Of a DNA stretch of 64,000 nt, positions 1 to 12,441 are shown in pieces. Position 1 is the first letter of the stretch; every line of letters begins with the position of its first letter. The notes under the pieces are model-generated. The model was not told where the DNA came from and ran no database searches. It saw only the letters and a list, made by a program, of their open reading frames with translations. Source of the stretch: Brugia malayi (Eukaryota > Nematoda > Chromadorea > Rhabditida > Onchocercidae); the NCBI RefSeq assembly GCF_000002995.4, contig NW_025062479.1:8733721-8797720 (forward strand), read 5' to 3'. The position numbers were made by a program, and so were the translations under genes.

Positions 1-78
1 TCCACAGTACTGCGCCTGGTGGGAAAGCGCTGCTACTACAGTTGTATTCGTTGCACTACCATTACTTGCCGCTGTCAT
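1..78 (-). CDS. 5' end of an unidentified gene running off the left edge
   Basis: Minus-strand reading from an ATG at 78..76 stays open for 26 codons to the edge of the window. It begins MTAASNGSATNTT and is rich in Ala, Ser, Thr and Asn, like the disordered N-termini of regulatory proteins. Base composition is clearly more GC-rich than the flanking DNA. An AATTATAG acceptor lies two bases before the ATG, which would suit spliced-leader trans-splicing or a 5' UTR intron. No family can be named from so little sequence. What is seen is the open frame, composition and acceptor; that it is a real gene is inference. Confidence 0.5.
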   Translation of the reverse strand, partial: MTAASNGSATNTTVVAALSHQAQYCG

Positions 79-3000
79 GTCTATAATTAATTAATGAGGA
101 ATGAGTAGTAATTTTTTTTAACTTTTTATAAATTAAACAGGAGATTCAAAAGTTTTATGAGAAGATTAGCAGAGAGTTATTGAGAAGTTACTTTAAAAAA
201 AAAAACTAGGAAGTAAAACGCAACACGTAGTCAAAAATGTCTGACTAACAATGTACTGCTATTTTATTGCCCATAATTGGATAAAAATGCAAAAAAGATT
301 AAAATAAATATCTTAGAAATATAAATTAGTGCAGATAGTAATGGAAAAGGGATAAGCATAAAAAGCCTTATTTAGGTTGACCTGTTTTATGCTAACCTAT
401 TTTCATTTATCACTTCTCATAATAATTGCACAAAAACATAGTGTTGAATACGTTTCCAAGTTATAGGTATACTGTTTTCAAAATTTCAGGAAAATCTCAG
501 AAACCTAAAGTAAGAATGTTCCAGAATAAAAACTGCTACTGATTGAAAATGAGAATGCTATGTATGAATAACAAAAGTTTACTAGTTAGGGGTTGACATA
601 AATGGTATAAGGATAACAGCTATTTATGATGAGAAAAAAAAAGGAAAACTTGAAACCGAATAAAATAAAACATTAAGAATGTTATTTTAAGCCTAATTTA
701 TCGTCCACTGAAGTTCATCTTCTCTTCAAAAGATTTCAATTAAATTTCAAAAAATTTTCCAAGTGACGATGTAAACTTTCTTCAAAAAAAAAATAAACAA
801 ACAAAGCTGCTTAAAGGTTTACTACTAACATAGCATTTTATATAGTGCCATCATTTTTCATGCTTTAGCAGTGATGTAGAGAACTGTGGCTCAATAATCT
901 CATATTTCTCGACAAGAATTCATCAATGTCCTCCTCGCCCAAAATTTTGCGCTTTCATTGCCTATGCACATCAACATCTCAGGAGCTTTGCTGGGTTCGT
1001 CAACTTTTTTAAAAAGATTTTACATTTTAAAACTTAAAACTTTAAAACCTCAAAGATTCTACATTTTAAAACTTAAGAAAAAGAAAAAACCTGTAATTGA
1101 TACTACATCTTATACGGCTTTTTCATGACCTAGGTAATTATTTCTTTCGTCCGAGATATTTTATGATCCCATTAGAGGACAACGACACTTATCCCTTATA
1201 AAATATCTGGAAGTTCATGACTCAATTTTTCACTTCAAACGTCAGGAAAATAAGGAAATTTCACGATGCTTATTAAGATTACAATAATAATTCCGAAAAT
1301 TTCACAAACTTTTGTTCTCAGTCTAACCTAAGAATTTTCACTCCATACTTTTGTGGTTTGAAATTGAAATCACTTCCTTTAAATTAATTTCAAATTAACT
1401 GTAGCCCATCGAACTATTCTTTGAATGGCGTTTAGTTACAGTTAAAGTGGTAGTAAAATTTCATCCTCTCTTAGGAATCAAGCTATTGAAACAGCTTCAA
1501 TCATGTCACACTATTTTTCGCCCTGCAACAATCAGCGTTCAATTTTCCAATTTATCGAAAAATGAATATTGAAGTATTTTCTCGTCTTTTCTTCCTTTCA
1601 TTATTATCCTATCTGGCCTATTTATAAATTCTTATAGTAAAATTTAAGTTCCTAATCCACCTATAAGAATTTGTGAAATCTTAAGACCTTTTGAAGGATG
1701 AAAATGCCTTAAAATAAAAGAAACAAGATGCTGGAATTCTAAAAATCTGCTGTGTAAAATTTATAAGATTGGAAAACGCTATTTTTATGCTGCTGCCCTC
1801 AGAATATTTCGATAATGAATAGCTGGACAGTTGTTTATACATGTATAAAACGGCAGGAAAAAAAAAAGAAAAGTGATGTAACTTCACTACAAAATGATCA
1901 GCTGGGAATTGATCATTTTAGGTTTACAAATAGAAATATCTTCTGTAAAACTTTCGTCTGAAAGAGAGAAGACGGCTAACTGTTCGTATTGCTGGAAAGA
2001 CAAGAGGAACAGATAAAAAATGCACAAACACTCCAGCAATTAATGGAAAAATGTTGTTTTCTCAATATTCCCTACTGAGCGAATTCGTCAATCAGAATTT
2101 AAGGCCTTCAATTTTTCAGATAAGGTTGGGAATTTGGTAATAAAGTAGGGAAATCAATCAGTCACTTTTTTTCTGATAGTAGTTTAGATGACAACGGAAA
2201 TGAGAAAGGGATACTCGGAAGATTGGTAATTGTTAACAAAACGGCTACTTTATTACTGATATTGTGACAATTACAAGTGCTCATTTTACTACATGCTGCT
2301 ATGAGTATTTCGATTTTGATATCAAACTGAAGCTAGAAAAATGTCTAGATTTCGAGAAAATATGCAAAAGCTAAATTCGATCATTGCTGTAGCTAATAAA
2401 CATTAGAAACATAATCCCGACTAATCAGTCTGAAATGTCTATTTACGTAATTTCCCTCCAAAAGAAATGAAATTAGAGCTATCCAGTAAGCAGAAATACG
2501 GTCTAGTTCGAAGAATTTGATGAAATCTAATTTGTTCCTAACTAAATGAAAACACTTAAATAGTTCCAAGAATTAGTTTTAGAATTTAAAATTTGTGAGA
2601 GGAGCTGTTTCTATAATATATTTCAAGGCCAATAGGATTCTTTCATTATGTCCGGTGCAAAAAATTTTTGTTAGAATTCACTTCCTGATATTCACATCCC
2701 AAATCTCAAGTCTTTTCCTCCCCATCTCATCTTCTACCTTCCCAACAGTGACAAGTACAGATGGATTCAGAAGTTTTCCTGCATAGCTTTGCAAATTTTT
2801 TAGAAAATGCAATGGGTATAAAGTTATTAAAAAATAACGAAAGTGGAATGATCGGTCGATATATTGTACGATTACTTATATACAAAAAAATATTCTTTCA
2901 AACGAATTGTAACGGGTTGAAAAAGTATTCTCTAGTTACGAAGTTTATTTGTTTTTAAAGGATTACAAAGTAAAAAGAGAGAGAGACAGTAGAAAGAGAA

Positions 3001-3323
3001 CAAAACACAGTTCTTTTTTCTATAGGACAGCATCAAATGATACAAGAAATGCAACAATTCACACGTGAAATAAATGAGCTTTATGTGAAGGATTATTATG
3101 TACTTGTTCAGTCTATCTATGTCCACTCTTTTCCCTTTTCTAGTTATCTTTAGTGGTTAGCTTGTCCGTATAAAACTTAACCACGGCAGCCTAAAATTAG
3201 TATCAGGTTAATCAGCTTGAAAACTCTTAGGACAATCATTCCCACAGCAACGCAAGCAGCGAAATCGAATCTCTAGCCACTTTTGTATTTCCATAATAAC
3301 TAAAAATATATGGTGATCAAGCG
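79..3323. other. Apparently non-coding stretch
   Basis: AT-rich sequence with short A and T runs. Scattered short open frames on both strands (for example 1681-1887 minus and 2595-2958 plus) have no splice framing or recognisable motifs. It probably contains the upstream region of the left-edge gene. Nothing functional was recognised. Confidence 0.5.
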
Positions 3324-3697
3324 TCATTGTGAATGACTTCGAAGTATCGTATTTCCCATGTAGAAATATTCTTCTGTCCTACAATATGATCCCATCATCT
3401 GGAGATGCTCAATGAATGGCGGATAATAATGCTTACAATCATGCTTGCTCTGTTAATTGCTTGCAAATGAGAAGGCTTACTGTCTTCAGTATTACAACTC
3501 ATCCTTGCATTCAGTTCATCGTTAACAGCATTTAGTTTAAGATTGATTTCGCCAATCACCTGCAATAAAAGGGACACGTTATAGCAGATGAAAACAATTA
3601 CCAATAACTAAAATCTGTTTGTTGGCTGAACAAATTGATACTTCGTTCACATCATAAATTTATTGATTGAATTCACCTCTTTGATAGCGTCAAACAT
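3324..3697 (-). CDS. Candidate 72-residue protein, three exons
   Basis: Three minus-strand exons join in phase 0: 3697..3677 (ATG, 7 codons), 3559..3437 (41 codons, behind a TTTATTGCAG acceptor, ending before GTAAGC) and 3398..3324 (25 codons with TGA). The product starts MFDAIKEVIGEINLKLNAV, then continues through a predicted helix with heptad-like Ile, Leu and Val spacing, an Asn/Glu/Ser-rich segment, and an end rich in Tyr, Arg and His. No family was recognised; the N-terminal helix could be a small coiled coil. The start is uncertain: an in-frame TGA lies 18 bases upstream, so either this ATG is used or a further exon joins at a weak CACTGAG acceptor. The stop codon of a neighbouring minus-strand exon set lies only 34 bases upstream, so the two may be one gene or a tightly packed pair. 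Confidence 0.5.
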
Positions 3698-3731
3698 GGA
3701 ACGCGAAACGGACACTCAGTGACAATATATG

Positions 3732-4060
3732 TTAGGAGACGGGCCACCTCAACAATCTCATTTTTCTATCCGTCGATTCAAGCTTGAAAATTTGCTAAAA
3801 ATTATGAAATAACATTTTTGAAAAATGAGTCACTTCATAGACAAAAAGGGGCAATCAATTTAATTCTTAATAGATTGATATTTTCAGTTAGACGAACTGG
3901 ACGATCAGCAACCGAGCAAGTTTATAACATACATCATACTACCTTTGTATAATAAGGAAATTCCAGCTCATAGGATTTAACGCGCAAGTAGCCAGAAAGC
4001 ATAAAAGCCGCAGAACAGTAACTGCAGAACTGGTAGATGTAAAAAACACCTAAGAACAAT
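3732..4060 (-). CDS. 3' exons of a candidate membrane protein
   Basis: An exon at 4060..3943 (entered in phase 2 behind CTGCCTTTTAG, ended in phase 0 before GTAGTA) encodes 39 residues with a strongly hydrophobic aromatic stretch, LFLGVFYIYQFCSYC, followed by a polar SGYLRVKSYELEF. It can join 3794..3732 (behind ATAATTTTTAG), which adds about 20 basic residues and a TAA stop. The hydrophobic stretch looks like one membrane segment followed by a basic cytoplasmic tail. Exons further 5' were not found, so this is a fragment. No family was recognised. It ends just upstream of the 72-residue candidate on the same strand. Confidence 0.4.
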
Positions 4061-4485
4061 CTAAAAGGCAGTACAGTAGTAAAATTTAATGGTAATGTAA
4101 TAGAATTAAGTAGTAGGGTATTAAAAGAAAAAAGAAATACGTTGAATCAGTTGCACTCTTTATTTAATTTCTAGGATAAGGATGACACAAGGGACTGAGG
4201 ACTAGGTTCAGGTTTGAGACACTGTCATCTTTGCAATGAGCGATAGCTATAATATTGAAAAAGGCTTAGAAGATGAGATCAAAAAGTGGGTCACAAAGGT
4301 TGTTGGGAATGCAATGCTGTTTGAACGCAATGAATAGTTGATTGCATGTTTGAGCGCTGTTGGATGTATCACCCCAACAACTAGGACTTATGGAGAGGGT
4401 TTCGTGGAAAAGGGAGAGAGGGAGTGGCTAAGGGATTGCATGGAAGCGGAAAGAGGCTTTCCCTTGATGGAAATGTGTGGCTTAG

Positions 4486-4719
4486 AGGCCAGAAACAGTG
4501 GCGCAACTCTATCCCTCTGTGCATCTTTCTGTCGCAAGCCTAGTGGTGCTTGTCATTACTCCCTCTTGTCATGCCTTTGTTGACTGGAGAACATGCCCTA
4601 TTGATTACTGCTACTGCAATCTGCGACATCTTAGAAAAAGTGTTGAGTGTGAATGTACACAGGGTGACTATAGGCTTACCACTCTTCCTTCAGGGCCATT
4701 CCGTAATGCTCCGATCTTT
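4486..4719 (+). CDS. Candidate exon of a secreted, cysteine-rich protein (LRR N-cap-like)
   Basis: This 234-base open exon lies in a patch far more GC-rich than its surroundings. It is bounded by a possible GTGGCTTAG acceptor and a GTAGTA donor. It encodes a hydrophobic signal-like run (SVASLVVLVIT, residues 13-23 of the exon), then a cluster of cysteines (CPIDYCYC, VECEC), then LTTLPSGPFRNAP. Cysteines followed by an L-x-x-L-P motif resemble the cap in front of leucine-rich repeats. No ATG occurs in frame within the exon, so the start must be on an upstream exon, which was not found; no convincing repeat exon was found downstream. It may be a real gene fragment or a relic. Confidence 0.35.
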
Positions 4720-5979
4720 GTAGTACTGCTTCAATCGGCACAGTGCTGACAATTAGTAAGCTGCTTCCACTGCTATACTTCTTCATTTTTGAAACTGACT
4801 GGATGATAAAGACATTTGAGTATGCAGGATTGCATTTACTGCCCTGAACTCCATCTGTGATCAGAACAAGCTCATGTTGTCGCTATTTTTACCTTACTTT
4901 ACCTTTTACTCTGTAGGTGCGACTGCCTCAAAGTAAGCTATTTGAAGTGCAGATCATTAGTGCATAGTTAATCAGTTATTAACAATGCACAAATCATCCC
5001 GTTCGGAATGATCATATTCTCGACCTATTATCTTTTGTTGATTTGATAAAATACTACTAGTCATGGCAGCAGAAAGCATCTGGTTACCGAATTTGATTAT
5101 ATATTTGCATCTTCAATTCTGCTTAACACAAAGGTTTTTAAGTTTCGCTTCTAATAAACTCTTTTAATAAAATATCATTATATTCATTTCGAAAACACTG
5201 CCATACTTTGGTTCATCAGTTACATGTCTGCTTTGCAATCTGTCATCTGGCTTATCTAGTTTGTCAGAATTCTAGCGAGGATTGAGTATTTACTTTTATA
5301 GTAAACATTTCTGTGGTTTAAAAAGGATCGATTAAATTATGGACTTTGATGAATACCGTTCTGGCTATTGGTAGTGGAAATGAATGCTTACCGATTATAA
5401 ATGTTAAATTTCATGAATCATATGATAATTTATCGCAGGAGTATGAGAGTATCAGGAAGTACTGATATATGTTTACTTTTACTCTGAAGGAAGTTCCTGG
5501 GCACTGTACATCAAACAAATTTCCGGTAGGACTATCCATTCCATCTAGACAACAAAAAATTGGGAATTATGCTCATGAGTTTTTTTCTTCAGTAAAATAT
5601 CCTTAAGTTTTGAAATCAGTCATGCTTTGTTTGTTTATTCGAAGTTATGGAAATATAAAAGGGAAGAAATTTTTGTAACGTTTTTTCACACAAGAACTTT
5701 TGTGATAGTAACTAATTCAGCAAGAAAATAACATGGCAATCCATTTTGCTAAATTTACTTTTTTTTTATTTCGTCCTGAAACTTCTCAAACATTTGCAAA
5801 TGAAAATTTTTGGGCTTTTCATGTGCATTTCATTAATAACTCATCAAATTGAGAAATCATCAACATGGTTCCACACTTGTTTCTAGTATTCGGCATTTTT
5901 TGAATACCATGAATTAAATTCGCTTTTGTTAAAGGGCCAACATTATAATTATTTTCTAATTCACATTGATTAGAGCACT

Positions 5980-8900
5980 ATGCCGGATGCAAATGATATT
6001 TTTACGATAAACATAAAAGTACCATTGACTGATGATGAGGCCACTAAGGAAGGAGCATTACTCGTATTGAAGGAAATCAAACCAACATGGAAACGTGAAC
6101 TGATTTCATTCAAAGTTAGTGTTTATTTCTAAGTTTTCGAATTTCTAAAAGAAACTTCGAGAAACTTCATTTTAAGAACGTAATACGATACAAATATAAA
6201 TTTAGGCTTTCACAGTTGGGATAACGAATAAAATCCTATGTGCAACGTACAGTCCAGCAAATGGTACCACACACAAGGAGCGACTACTGTTCAGAATTTA
6301 CGGGAATAATACGGATAAAATTATTGACAGGTATTAAAGCTGAAAATCCTCAAGTTAGGATTTTGGATGTTAAAAAAAGTGGTATCATTACTAGGCGGTA
6401 TTATTACTGACAGCTAGATCTATCTAATCGACTTAACAGTTTTGGTTTAGTAGCCATTCCTTTTTATGATCTTATTTTTTCGAAAAATAGTATGAACTGA
6501 TTCATGACTTTTGCAATAGATTTATTCTACTATAATGAGAATACATAATTTGAGGTTAAAACTAGATAGTCTTAAATAAAAACTTCTTTGCTATTAGGAA
6601 TTTAATTCAAGGAATAAGGAATTCAACAACTGGTTATACTTGGCATCACATGGATGTGCTGCTCAAATATATGCAAGGTTTTCCGGAGGGATTGTAAGCG
6701 GTTTTCTTCCTGGAAATACGCTTACTGTTGACAACGTACGCAATGATACGATTGTTGCGTATGTTATTTACGTGACTTTTCACTTTTCCTTTTTATTAAA
6801 TAGCAATTGTTACAATGGCATATATAATAGCTATGTTCATATTCAAATTAGCAGTCTTACTAGCTTAAATTTCTCTCTAATATCAAATATACATTTTTTT
6901 TTGAATTTTAAGTTTTTTTTTTTTTTTGAATAGGTATTCAAAAGTGGGGAGATAAGAGTTGAGCTATCATGTTTATCTGTAAGTCTATCTCAAGTTTTGC
7001 TGGACGGTAAGCTGAAAAGAGAAACAACAATTTATCCTAGATTGTAATTTAAAATTCTAAATATATACAAATACATACTTTTTTCTTAAATATATGATAG
7101 AACTATTTAAATATATAAATACGTATTTTTCTTAAAATATTATAGAACTGCACTGAGACAAACAAACAATTTGAAACTTTTATTGATACTCCTTGATTCG
7201 CAATAATGGATATTCTTCTCCTAGAACCAAAACTATTCGATTTCCCACAACAATGATACTTTCAGGAATACTTGTAAATCACTTTCAAGATTGCACAAAT
7301 TAAAACCGAACACTGGGGATGAGGCAAAACCAACACTGTTTATCAAAATCAGACAGTTTTTGGCAAATTTCTCCGCTCATTATGAGGTCATTTTGCAGTT
7401 ACTCTCAATGCTTGGCTAATTTATTAATTAATTTGGGATAAGAATTGAACAAAGACACTGATTTTTACTTCATCTATTTCTCAGAGTAAGCGAAAGCAAG
7501 AAAGATATGATAAATTCTTCAAACAGCGAGAGATTTCCTTCTTGCATGACTTGCACCGTCTACGAGACATTATTCAACGACGGCAATCTAAAGTTGTTTT
7601 TTGCCATAACGACCTTTTAATCCATAACATTATTCATGATGACAAAACAGGTTCACTTTTTTAATTTTCATGGATAAATCTAAAGTAAAGCTACAAAACG
7701 CCTCCATAATTAATTAAAATGTTTTACGTAATAAGTAGTAACTGTTCTGTTGCAGTAATTAGACTTTTCTGATTGATCACAAATATATCCTTGAAATTAT
7801 ATGAAAGTGAACGACTGCAGCAGTTCGATATTTTCTACTCAAGCTGTATTTTAATAAGCTTTAGTACTTTTTGAAAATAAATCAATTTATTTTTTCGCTC
7901 TTTCTGCTCACAATTTAGATATGTTGCCATTTCTTAAACTACTTTAAAATTCATTCTCCACTTCAGATTCAATAAGTTTTATTGATTATGAGTATGCTGA
8001 TTACAATTATCAGGACTTCGATATAGCTAATCACTTTTGCGAATATGCTGGTCAGTTTATGATCCTACTTACGTAGCTTGGAATCAGATCAAATGGTGAG
8101 AAAAAGCAACAACCGGCTCAATTAGCTGACGGCGGAAACACATGAGTGCGTTTCCAAAGCATATGAAACTATTTTAGCTGGACGTTGAACATTTACTCCA
8201 GAAGAATTTTTATTCGTTTATTTATTTATTTAATTAATTTATTATTATTATTGTCGTTACCTTTATTATATTATCGTCATTGTTGTTATTTAATTAATTA
8301 ATGTATACATATATACTTATTTTTTTTTACTTTATTCGTTTATTTAACCAATTTATTAATCAGTGTGTCTTTATACTTCACAAAAATAATATTTGATATT
8401 AAAATCAAATGCATATTATTATTGAGAGCTTTGAAGTGGCAGGAAAGTTGCTATATGTATGTTTAATTAATGTTCAACACAAGACAATACCTTAAGATGT
8501 TTTCGATTTAAAGGTGTGGAGGATTTTAATTATTCTCGATGTCCTGATAAGGAATATAAACGCGAATGGATAACGAAATATTTGATATATTATCTAGAAA
8601 GGAAACCAACGAAAGATGAAGTAGACAATCTCCTAGATGGAAACAATATTTTTGAAGCGGTATTTTTAGACTAATGTTTTATTTATGAATTAATAATAGG
8701 ATGTTCTTTTAAGGACTGAGAATAAACTGAATTCTACGAAGCAAAATTTGGTGAAATATTTCAGGCCGCTCATTTCTTTTGGGCTCTTTGGGCCTTGGTG
8801 CAGTCTCAAATTTCAACCATTGATTTTGACTATCTAGAGTAAGTTTTGTAAATTGAATTAATATTTCCTTTTTATATTCTTTGTGAAGCAAGCTTCGGGA

Positions 8901-9049
8901 GTTGAAGACTGTGAGGATCGAGATATCAGAGTAACTCTCGACTAGAGGAAATACATTCACATTTACTTTTCATTAACTTTATTGTTATTTTTAGTTATGC
9001 AGTTCAAAGGTACGAACTCTTCCAGAAATGTATGCTTAAATGTGATTAA
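5980..9049 (+). CDS. Ethanolamine kinase (choline/ethanolamine kinase family)
   Basis: Cytosolic enzyme that phosphorylates ethanolamine with ATP, the first step of the CDP-ethanolamine (Kennedy) route to phosphatidylethanolamine. Nine exons keep frame throughout: 5980-6114, 6206-6330, 6612-6758, 7266-7386, 7485-7650, 7967-8050, 8514-8659, 8765-8838, 8995-9049 (1053 nt, 350 residues, normal for the family). The N-terminal lobe has FTVGITNKI and LLFRIYGNNTDKIIDR. The Brenner-type catalytic motif HNDLLIHN is at residues 217-224 and the family signature IDYEYADYNYQDFDIANHF at 237-255. GITNK and RIYGN plus this length favour ethanolamine over choline kinase. An AG acceptor lies 6 bases before the ATG (ATTGATTAG), consistent with trans-splicing. 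An alternative start to exon 3 at the preceding AG would break the frame. Confident in family; substrate choice is inferred. Confidence 0.93.
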
Positions 9050-9303
9050 AGGTAGTAACTTTGCAACGTTTTTTTTTTGAATGACGGATCATTTTTTTTA
9101 TTTGGATTTCATCCAAAAATTCTCAACCAGTATATTCTGATTACTAAATAGATTTAATCCATGCAGATTTGGCACTTGAATGTTTCTTTTCACCTGTTTA
9201 CTATCTTGTCTACTGTTATAATGAATAATAGCGTTTGAAGATCTGAATAATATTACATACGAAAGCAATCTATATTCAGTGGTTTCCATCATGCTTACAT
9301 GAA

Positions 9304-9304
<1 letters not shown>

Positions 9305-9349
<45 letters not shown>
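9305..9349. repeat. (TA)n microsatellite in the ethanolamine kinase 3' region
   Basis: About 22 uninterrupted TA units between the kinase stop codon and its likely poly(A) signal. It produces a spurious Tyr/Ile reading frame on the minus strand. Confidence 0.97.
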
Positions 9350-9354
<5 letters not shown>

Positions 9355-9397
9355 GGAAAATGGACAACATCTGTTACTTTCAAGGATTATCTGCCGA

Positions 9398-9403
9398 AAT
9401 AAA
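9398..9403 (+). terminator. Poly(A) signal candidate for ethanolamine kinase
   Basis: AATAAA about 350 bases after the kinase stop codon, the first canonical hexamer seen downstream on that strand. Confidence 0.5.
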
Positions 9404-11473
9404 TTATCATAGAGTAAACAAGAAAGGAAAAAAGGGGGAGATGACTAAATATAATAAATGTCAGATCGAAAACAATTTATATAATAACAATAGTGCGATA
9501 AACATGCGAGAGCATTTGTAACATAGTTTATTAGATATAATGATTAAAAGATTCACGATTTTCGAAGTTGGCGATATATTGATGACTTGAACTTTCATTC
9601 CTTTATGAAAATGTAACATGGACAATTTTTATGTTAGTTAAATGAATATAATGTAGACAATATAAAGAATTGTTAATAGACTGCCGTGATTATAGAATTA
9701 CTAAAATTCTAAGTCACGACGTAACATTAAGTGTGTTAATTTTCTGGAAGATCAAATCACTAGGCTTAATCAGCTCAGTGAACTCGTTATTTTACATTGT
9801 CGTATTCAGCGGTAACATTGTTAAATCAACCACAATACACCAAAATAACTTCACCTTCAAAGCATTGAGACCAAAACGATGAGTGATTTGAACTAGTTTC
9901 ATTTGCTCTAACAATGAATGAATATTCAGCATCTTAAGTTGCTTATAATTTAAAAAATGTTTCTTTTAAAGTTATTTTTGCAGCTTCACGGAATGATTTC
10001 CAAATAGTTGCTTAAAAAGGTGAATAGGAATTTCTATTTTAAGCATTTTCCTAATTTTTATTATGATACTAAGTATTATATTTCTTTGCTCGTCGAATAA
10101 AGCGAACATGGAAGGTTTCACATAAGATATTATCAAGACACATTCGCTTGCTGCACCTAAATTGGAAGACACTAGATGTGTTCGTCGAAGCAATACGATG
10201 CACATCGAATATTTTGTTCACCTCAAAACGTACTCATAAAGCTTTAGCAATCAGAATAGTTTATTGCATAAAACTGAAGGAGTGACTGGTTCTTTTTCTA
10301 CGTATATGTATGTGAAATATGCTTTTGACCAGTAAAGTAATATAGAAGAGTTAACACAGTACAAATCAATAATTATCGATTTTCAGTTGTTGCTGGTCTG
10401 GTTCTCCAAATTAACTGATTTTATCACTGTTGTAGTGTATGAGCACATATATGTTGATAAAGTGAACTCATTATTGCAAGCATTTGCTGCAGTTTTTTGG
10501 TTGTAGATGATATTCTAAAGGTATGACAACATGTAAAATTTCAGTTCCTGCATTTCATTCTAAGTTACAAAAAAAAAAAAAAAAAAAAAGAACAAGGCTG
10601 AGGGACTAAAAAGAACACTGAATTTGTCGAAACACTTTCACATCCTTTCCTATTTTGAAAATATTAACTGAAAATGATAAGACTACTATGCGTTCCACAT
10701 CTTTGTTAATGGTCTTTCTAATGAATGATCCCAGCTATTAAAAAATCCTCCACTGATGTGTCAGAGAGATTCCTCTCTGTGTATAATTTTGGAGAAAATA
10801 AGTTGTGTATATTAGTTCTGGGAAAGTTACTTTAATCTTACAAAGAATCGAAAAATAAACAATTTAAGCAAAAAATTTTTAGTTTAAGAGAAAAGGAGAA
10901 AAACGAAAAAATAACCAACAGGGAAAAAAATATCAAACACTAAAACATGATGATAATGGTTGCGACTTCAAGACAATGTCGCATGTTATTATCGACCATG
11001 AGAGAATTAAAGCCATTAGGAAGTGAAAGTTTATAATTTCGGGGAATTTGTATACGAGCGGCCTGCTGCCATGTATGTAAATTTTATGCTGCATCTGAAA
11101 TTTCTTTTGTTCTATTTTTTGGTTTTTACTAGACAACTTCCATGAATTATTGAAAGTTCAGTGTTTGCAATTAATTTTTTGTTTTCATTTAGATAATACC
11201 ATGAATGTTTTATCGTTTGTTGTTGTTTTTAGTTATTAGTCACTAATGGCTTCCAATTTTTTGTTTTTTAAAATGTTTAATATCTGCTTTTCACTAATTT
11301 TTCCAACTTTTTTTAAAAATGTTTTCATTGTTATTCTTGTGTTATTAACCTTGCTGCGTTCCTTGTTGCAATTTTCTGTTTTTTAAAATCTCAAATAACT
11401 ATTGCGTTTAAATATTTGGGACTTGTGTTTATTCAGTTTTCCTCTTTTTTTTCTTGATCTAAATTTTTGCAAA
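9404..11473. other. Mostly non-coding, with two weak plus-strand exon candidates
   Basis: AT-rich, with a poly(A) run at 10569-10589. Two open segments might be upstream exons of the gene ending at 12391. One lies at about 10137-10214 (THSLAAPKLEDTRCVRR, ending before GTTCAC). The other, about 10387-10490, is hydrophobic (starts LLLVWFSKLTDF) and sits behind a TTTTCAG acceptor. Both could supply phase 0 to the exon at 11806, but neither is supported by a motif. Confidence 0.3.
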
Positions 11474-11578
11474 CACCAGGTGCTGGCTTGTGGTATATTT
11501 ATTTTTACATTATTGAACTTGCAATGGATTCTTTAGTTTTATTAGGTTGTATTTGCTGATCTCATGTTATGCACTTTT
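11474..11578. repeat. Diverged direct repeat, copy 1
   Basis: About 105 bases beginning near ACACCAG and ending near TTATGCAC, matching 12442-12552 in the same orientation at roughly three quarters identity by eye. Shared blocks include GGCTTGTG, TTGAACTT, TTCTTTAGTTT, AGGTTGTA and TTGCTGATC. The two copies flank the exons at 11806-12391. Confidence 0.75.
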
Positions 11579-11805
11579 TTGGACAGTTAGCAATAATTTC
11601 TATCTAAACCCATTTTTAGTAGCATTTAAACATCTTTGTTTACGCTTACTTTTATAAAGAAAAAAAGATTATAAAGAAAAATCTATTAACTCGTCCTGTA
11701 AGTCTTAATTTCCAGAGCAGAGTAATAATTAGAACAAATACTAACTTTAGCTGTGCACTAAATGAAATGGTTAAATAACTTACACTAAATTCATTCTGCT
11801 TCAGA

Positions 11806-12391
11806 AGATCCTGGACGATCGAATTCTTCTTGCCACACAAGAATCCTTGGTTTCGGCAATACCCGAAGCATTTCATTTCCGTGACTTAGGGGATCTCCAG
11901 AAGCAATTTCGAACAGCACAGATAGGTAGAACCATACACGGTGGTGGTTCAGGCAGAGAAAAACAACAACGTCAGTAATTTATAATTTTAATACTGTTAG
12001 AAATGATTATATACCTGTAGAGTGTGGAAGTAATATAAACATACTTTGATCTATGATTGAGAAATCATATTTATGAATGCAACTACAAAAGTTCCTCCTT
12101 TATGATACACTAAAGATAAGACAGAATTCCCACATCAATCAAACTTCAATAAATACCTTGTGCAACCATACCATATTTTCTAATCATTTCCATCTTTAGT
12201 GTATGGTATCTTCGACAGTCAATTTGGAACGCTGAAAGGGTGGCGCATTCACGCACTCAGAATGCATAAGCAAGATGGTAATACTTTATTCTTGATAATA
12301 CATTTGATATTTCTATTTACAGTTCGATCTAAAAATGACAATCTTATTAATAACTTATATTTTAGGATTCTATGCCTATTGTTTGAAGTAA
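11806..12391 (+). CDS. 3' half of an unrecognised protein gene, three exons
   Basis: Three exons keep frame: 11806-11971 (phase 0 in, behind TTCATTCTGCTTCAG), 12200-12277 (phase 1 to 1) and 12366-12391 ending in TAA. Together they give 89 residues. The first exon starts KILDDRILLATQESL and ends in a Gly/Ser/Arg-rich stretch (GGGSGREKQQ). The second reads YGIFDSQFGTLKGWRIHAL and the end is GFYAYCLK. It resembles no family I can name; the C-terminal part is rich in aromatics and basics with a single cysteine near the end. Upstream exons are unknown, with weak candidates at 10.1 and 10.4 kb. AATAAA at 12582-12587 fits as its poly(A) signal. A competing minus-strand reading of the first exon exists but finds no partner exons. 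Confidence 0.6.
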
Positions 12392-12441
12392 CCTTAAATA
12401 CAAAAACAAAGGGAAGTAAGTAAGCAACTTTAGGTCTTTTA

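Noticed and set aside
9098..9370. 90-codon minus-strand frame rich in Tyr and Ile
   Set aside because: Its core is translation of the (TA)n microsatellite in the ethanolamine kinase 3' region.
11652..11876. Minus-strand frame starting MKCFGYCRNQGF with a GTAAGT donor
   Set aside because: It lies antisense to the plus-strand exon at 11806-11971, which has a better acceptor and phase-matched partner exons; no minus-strand partner was found.
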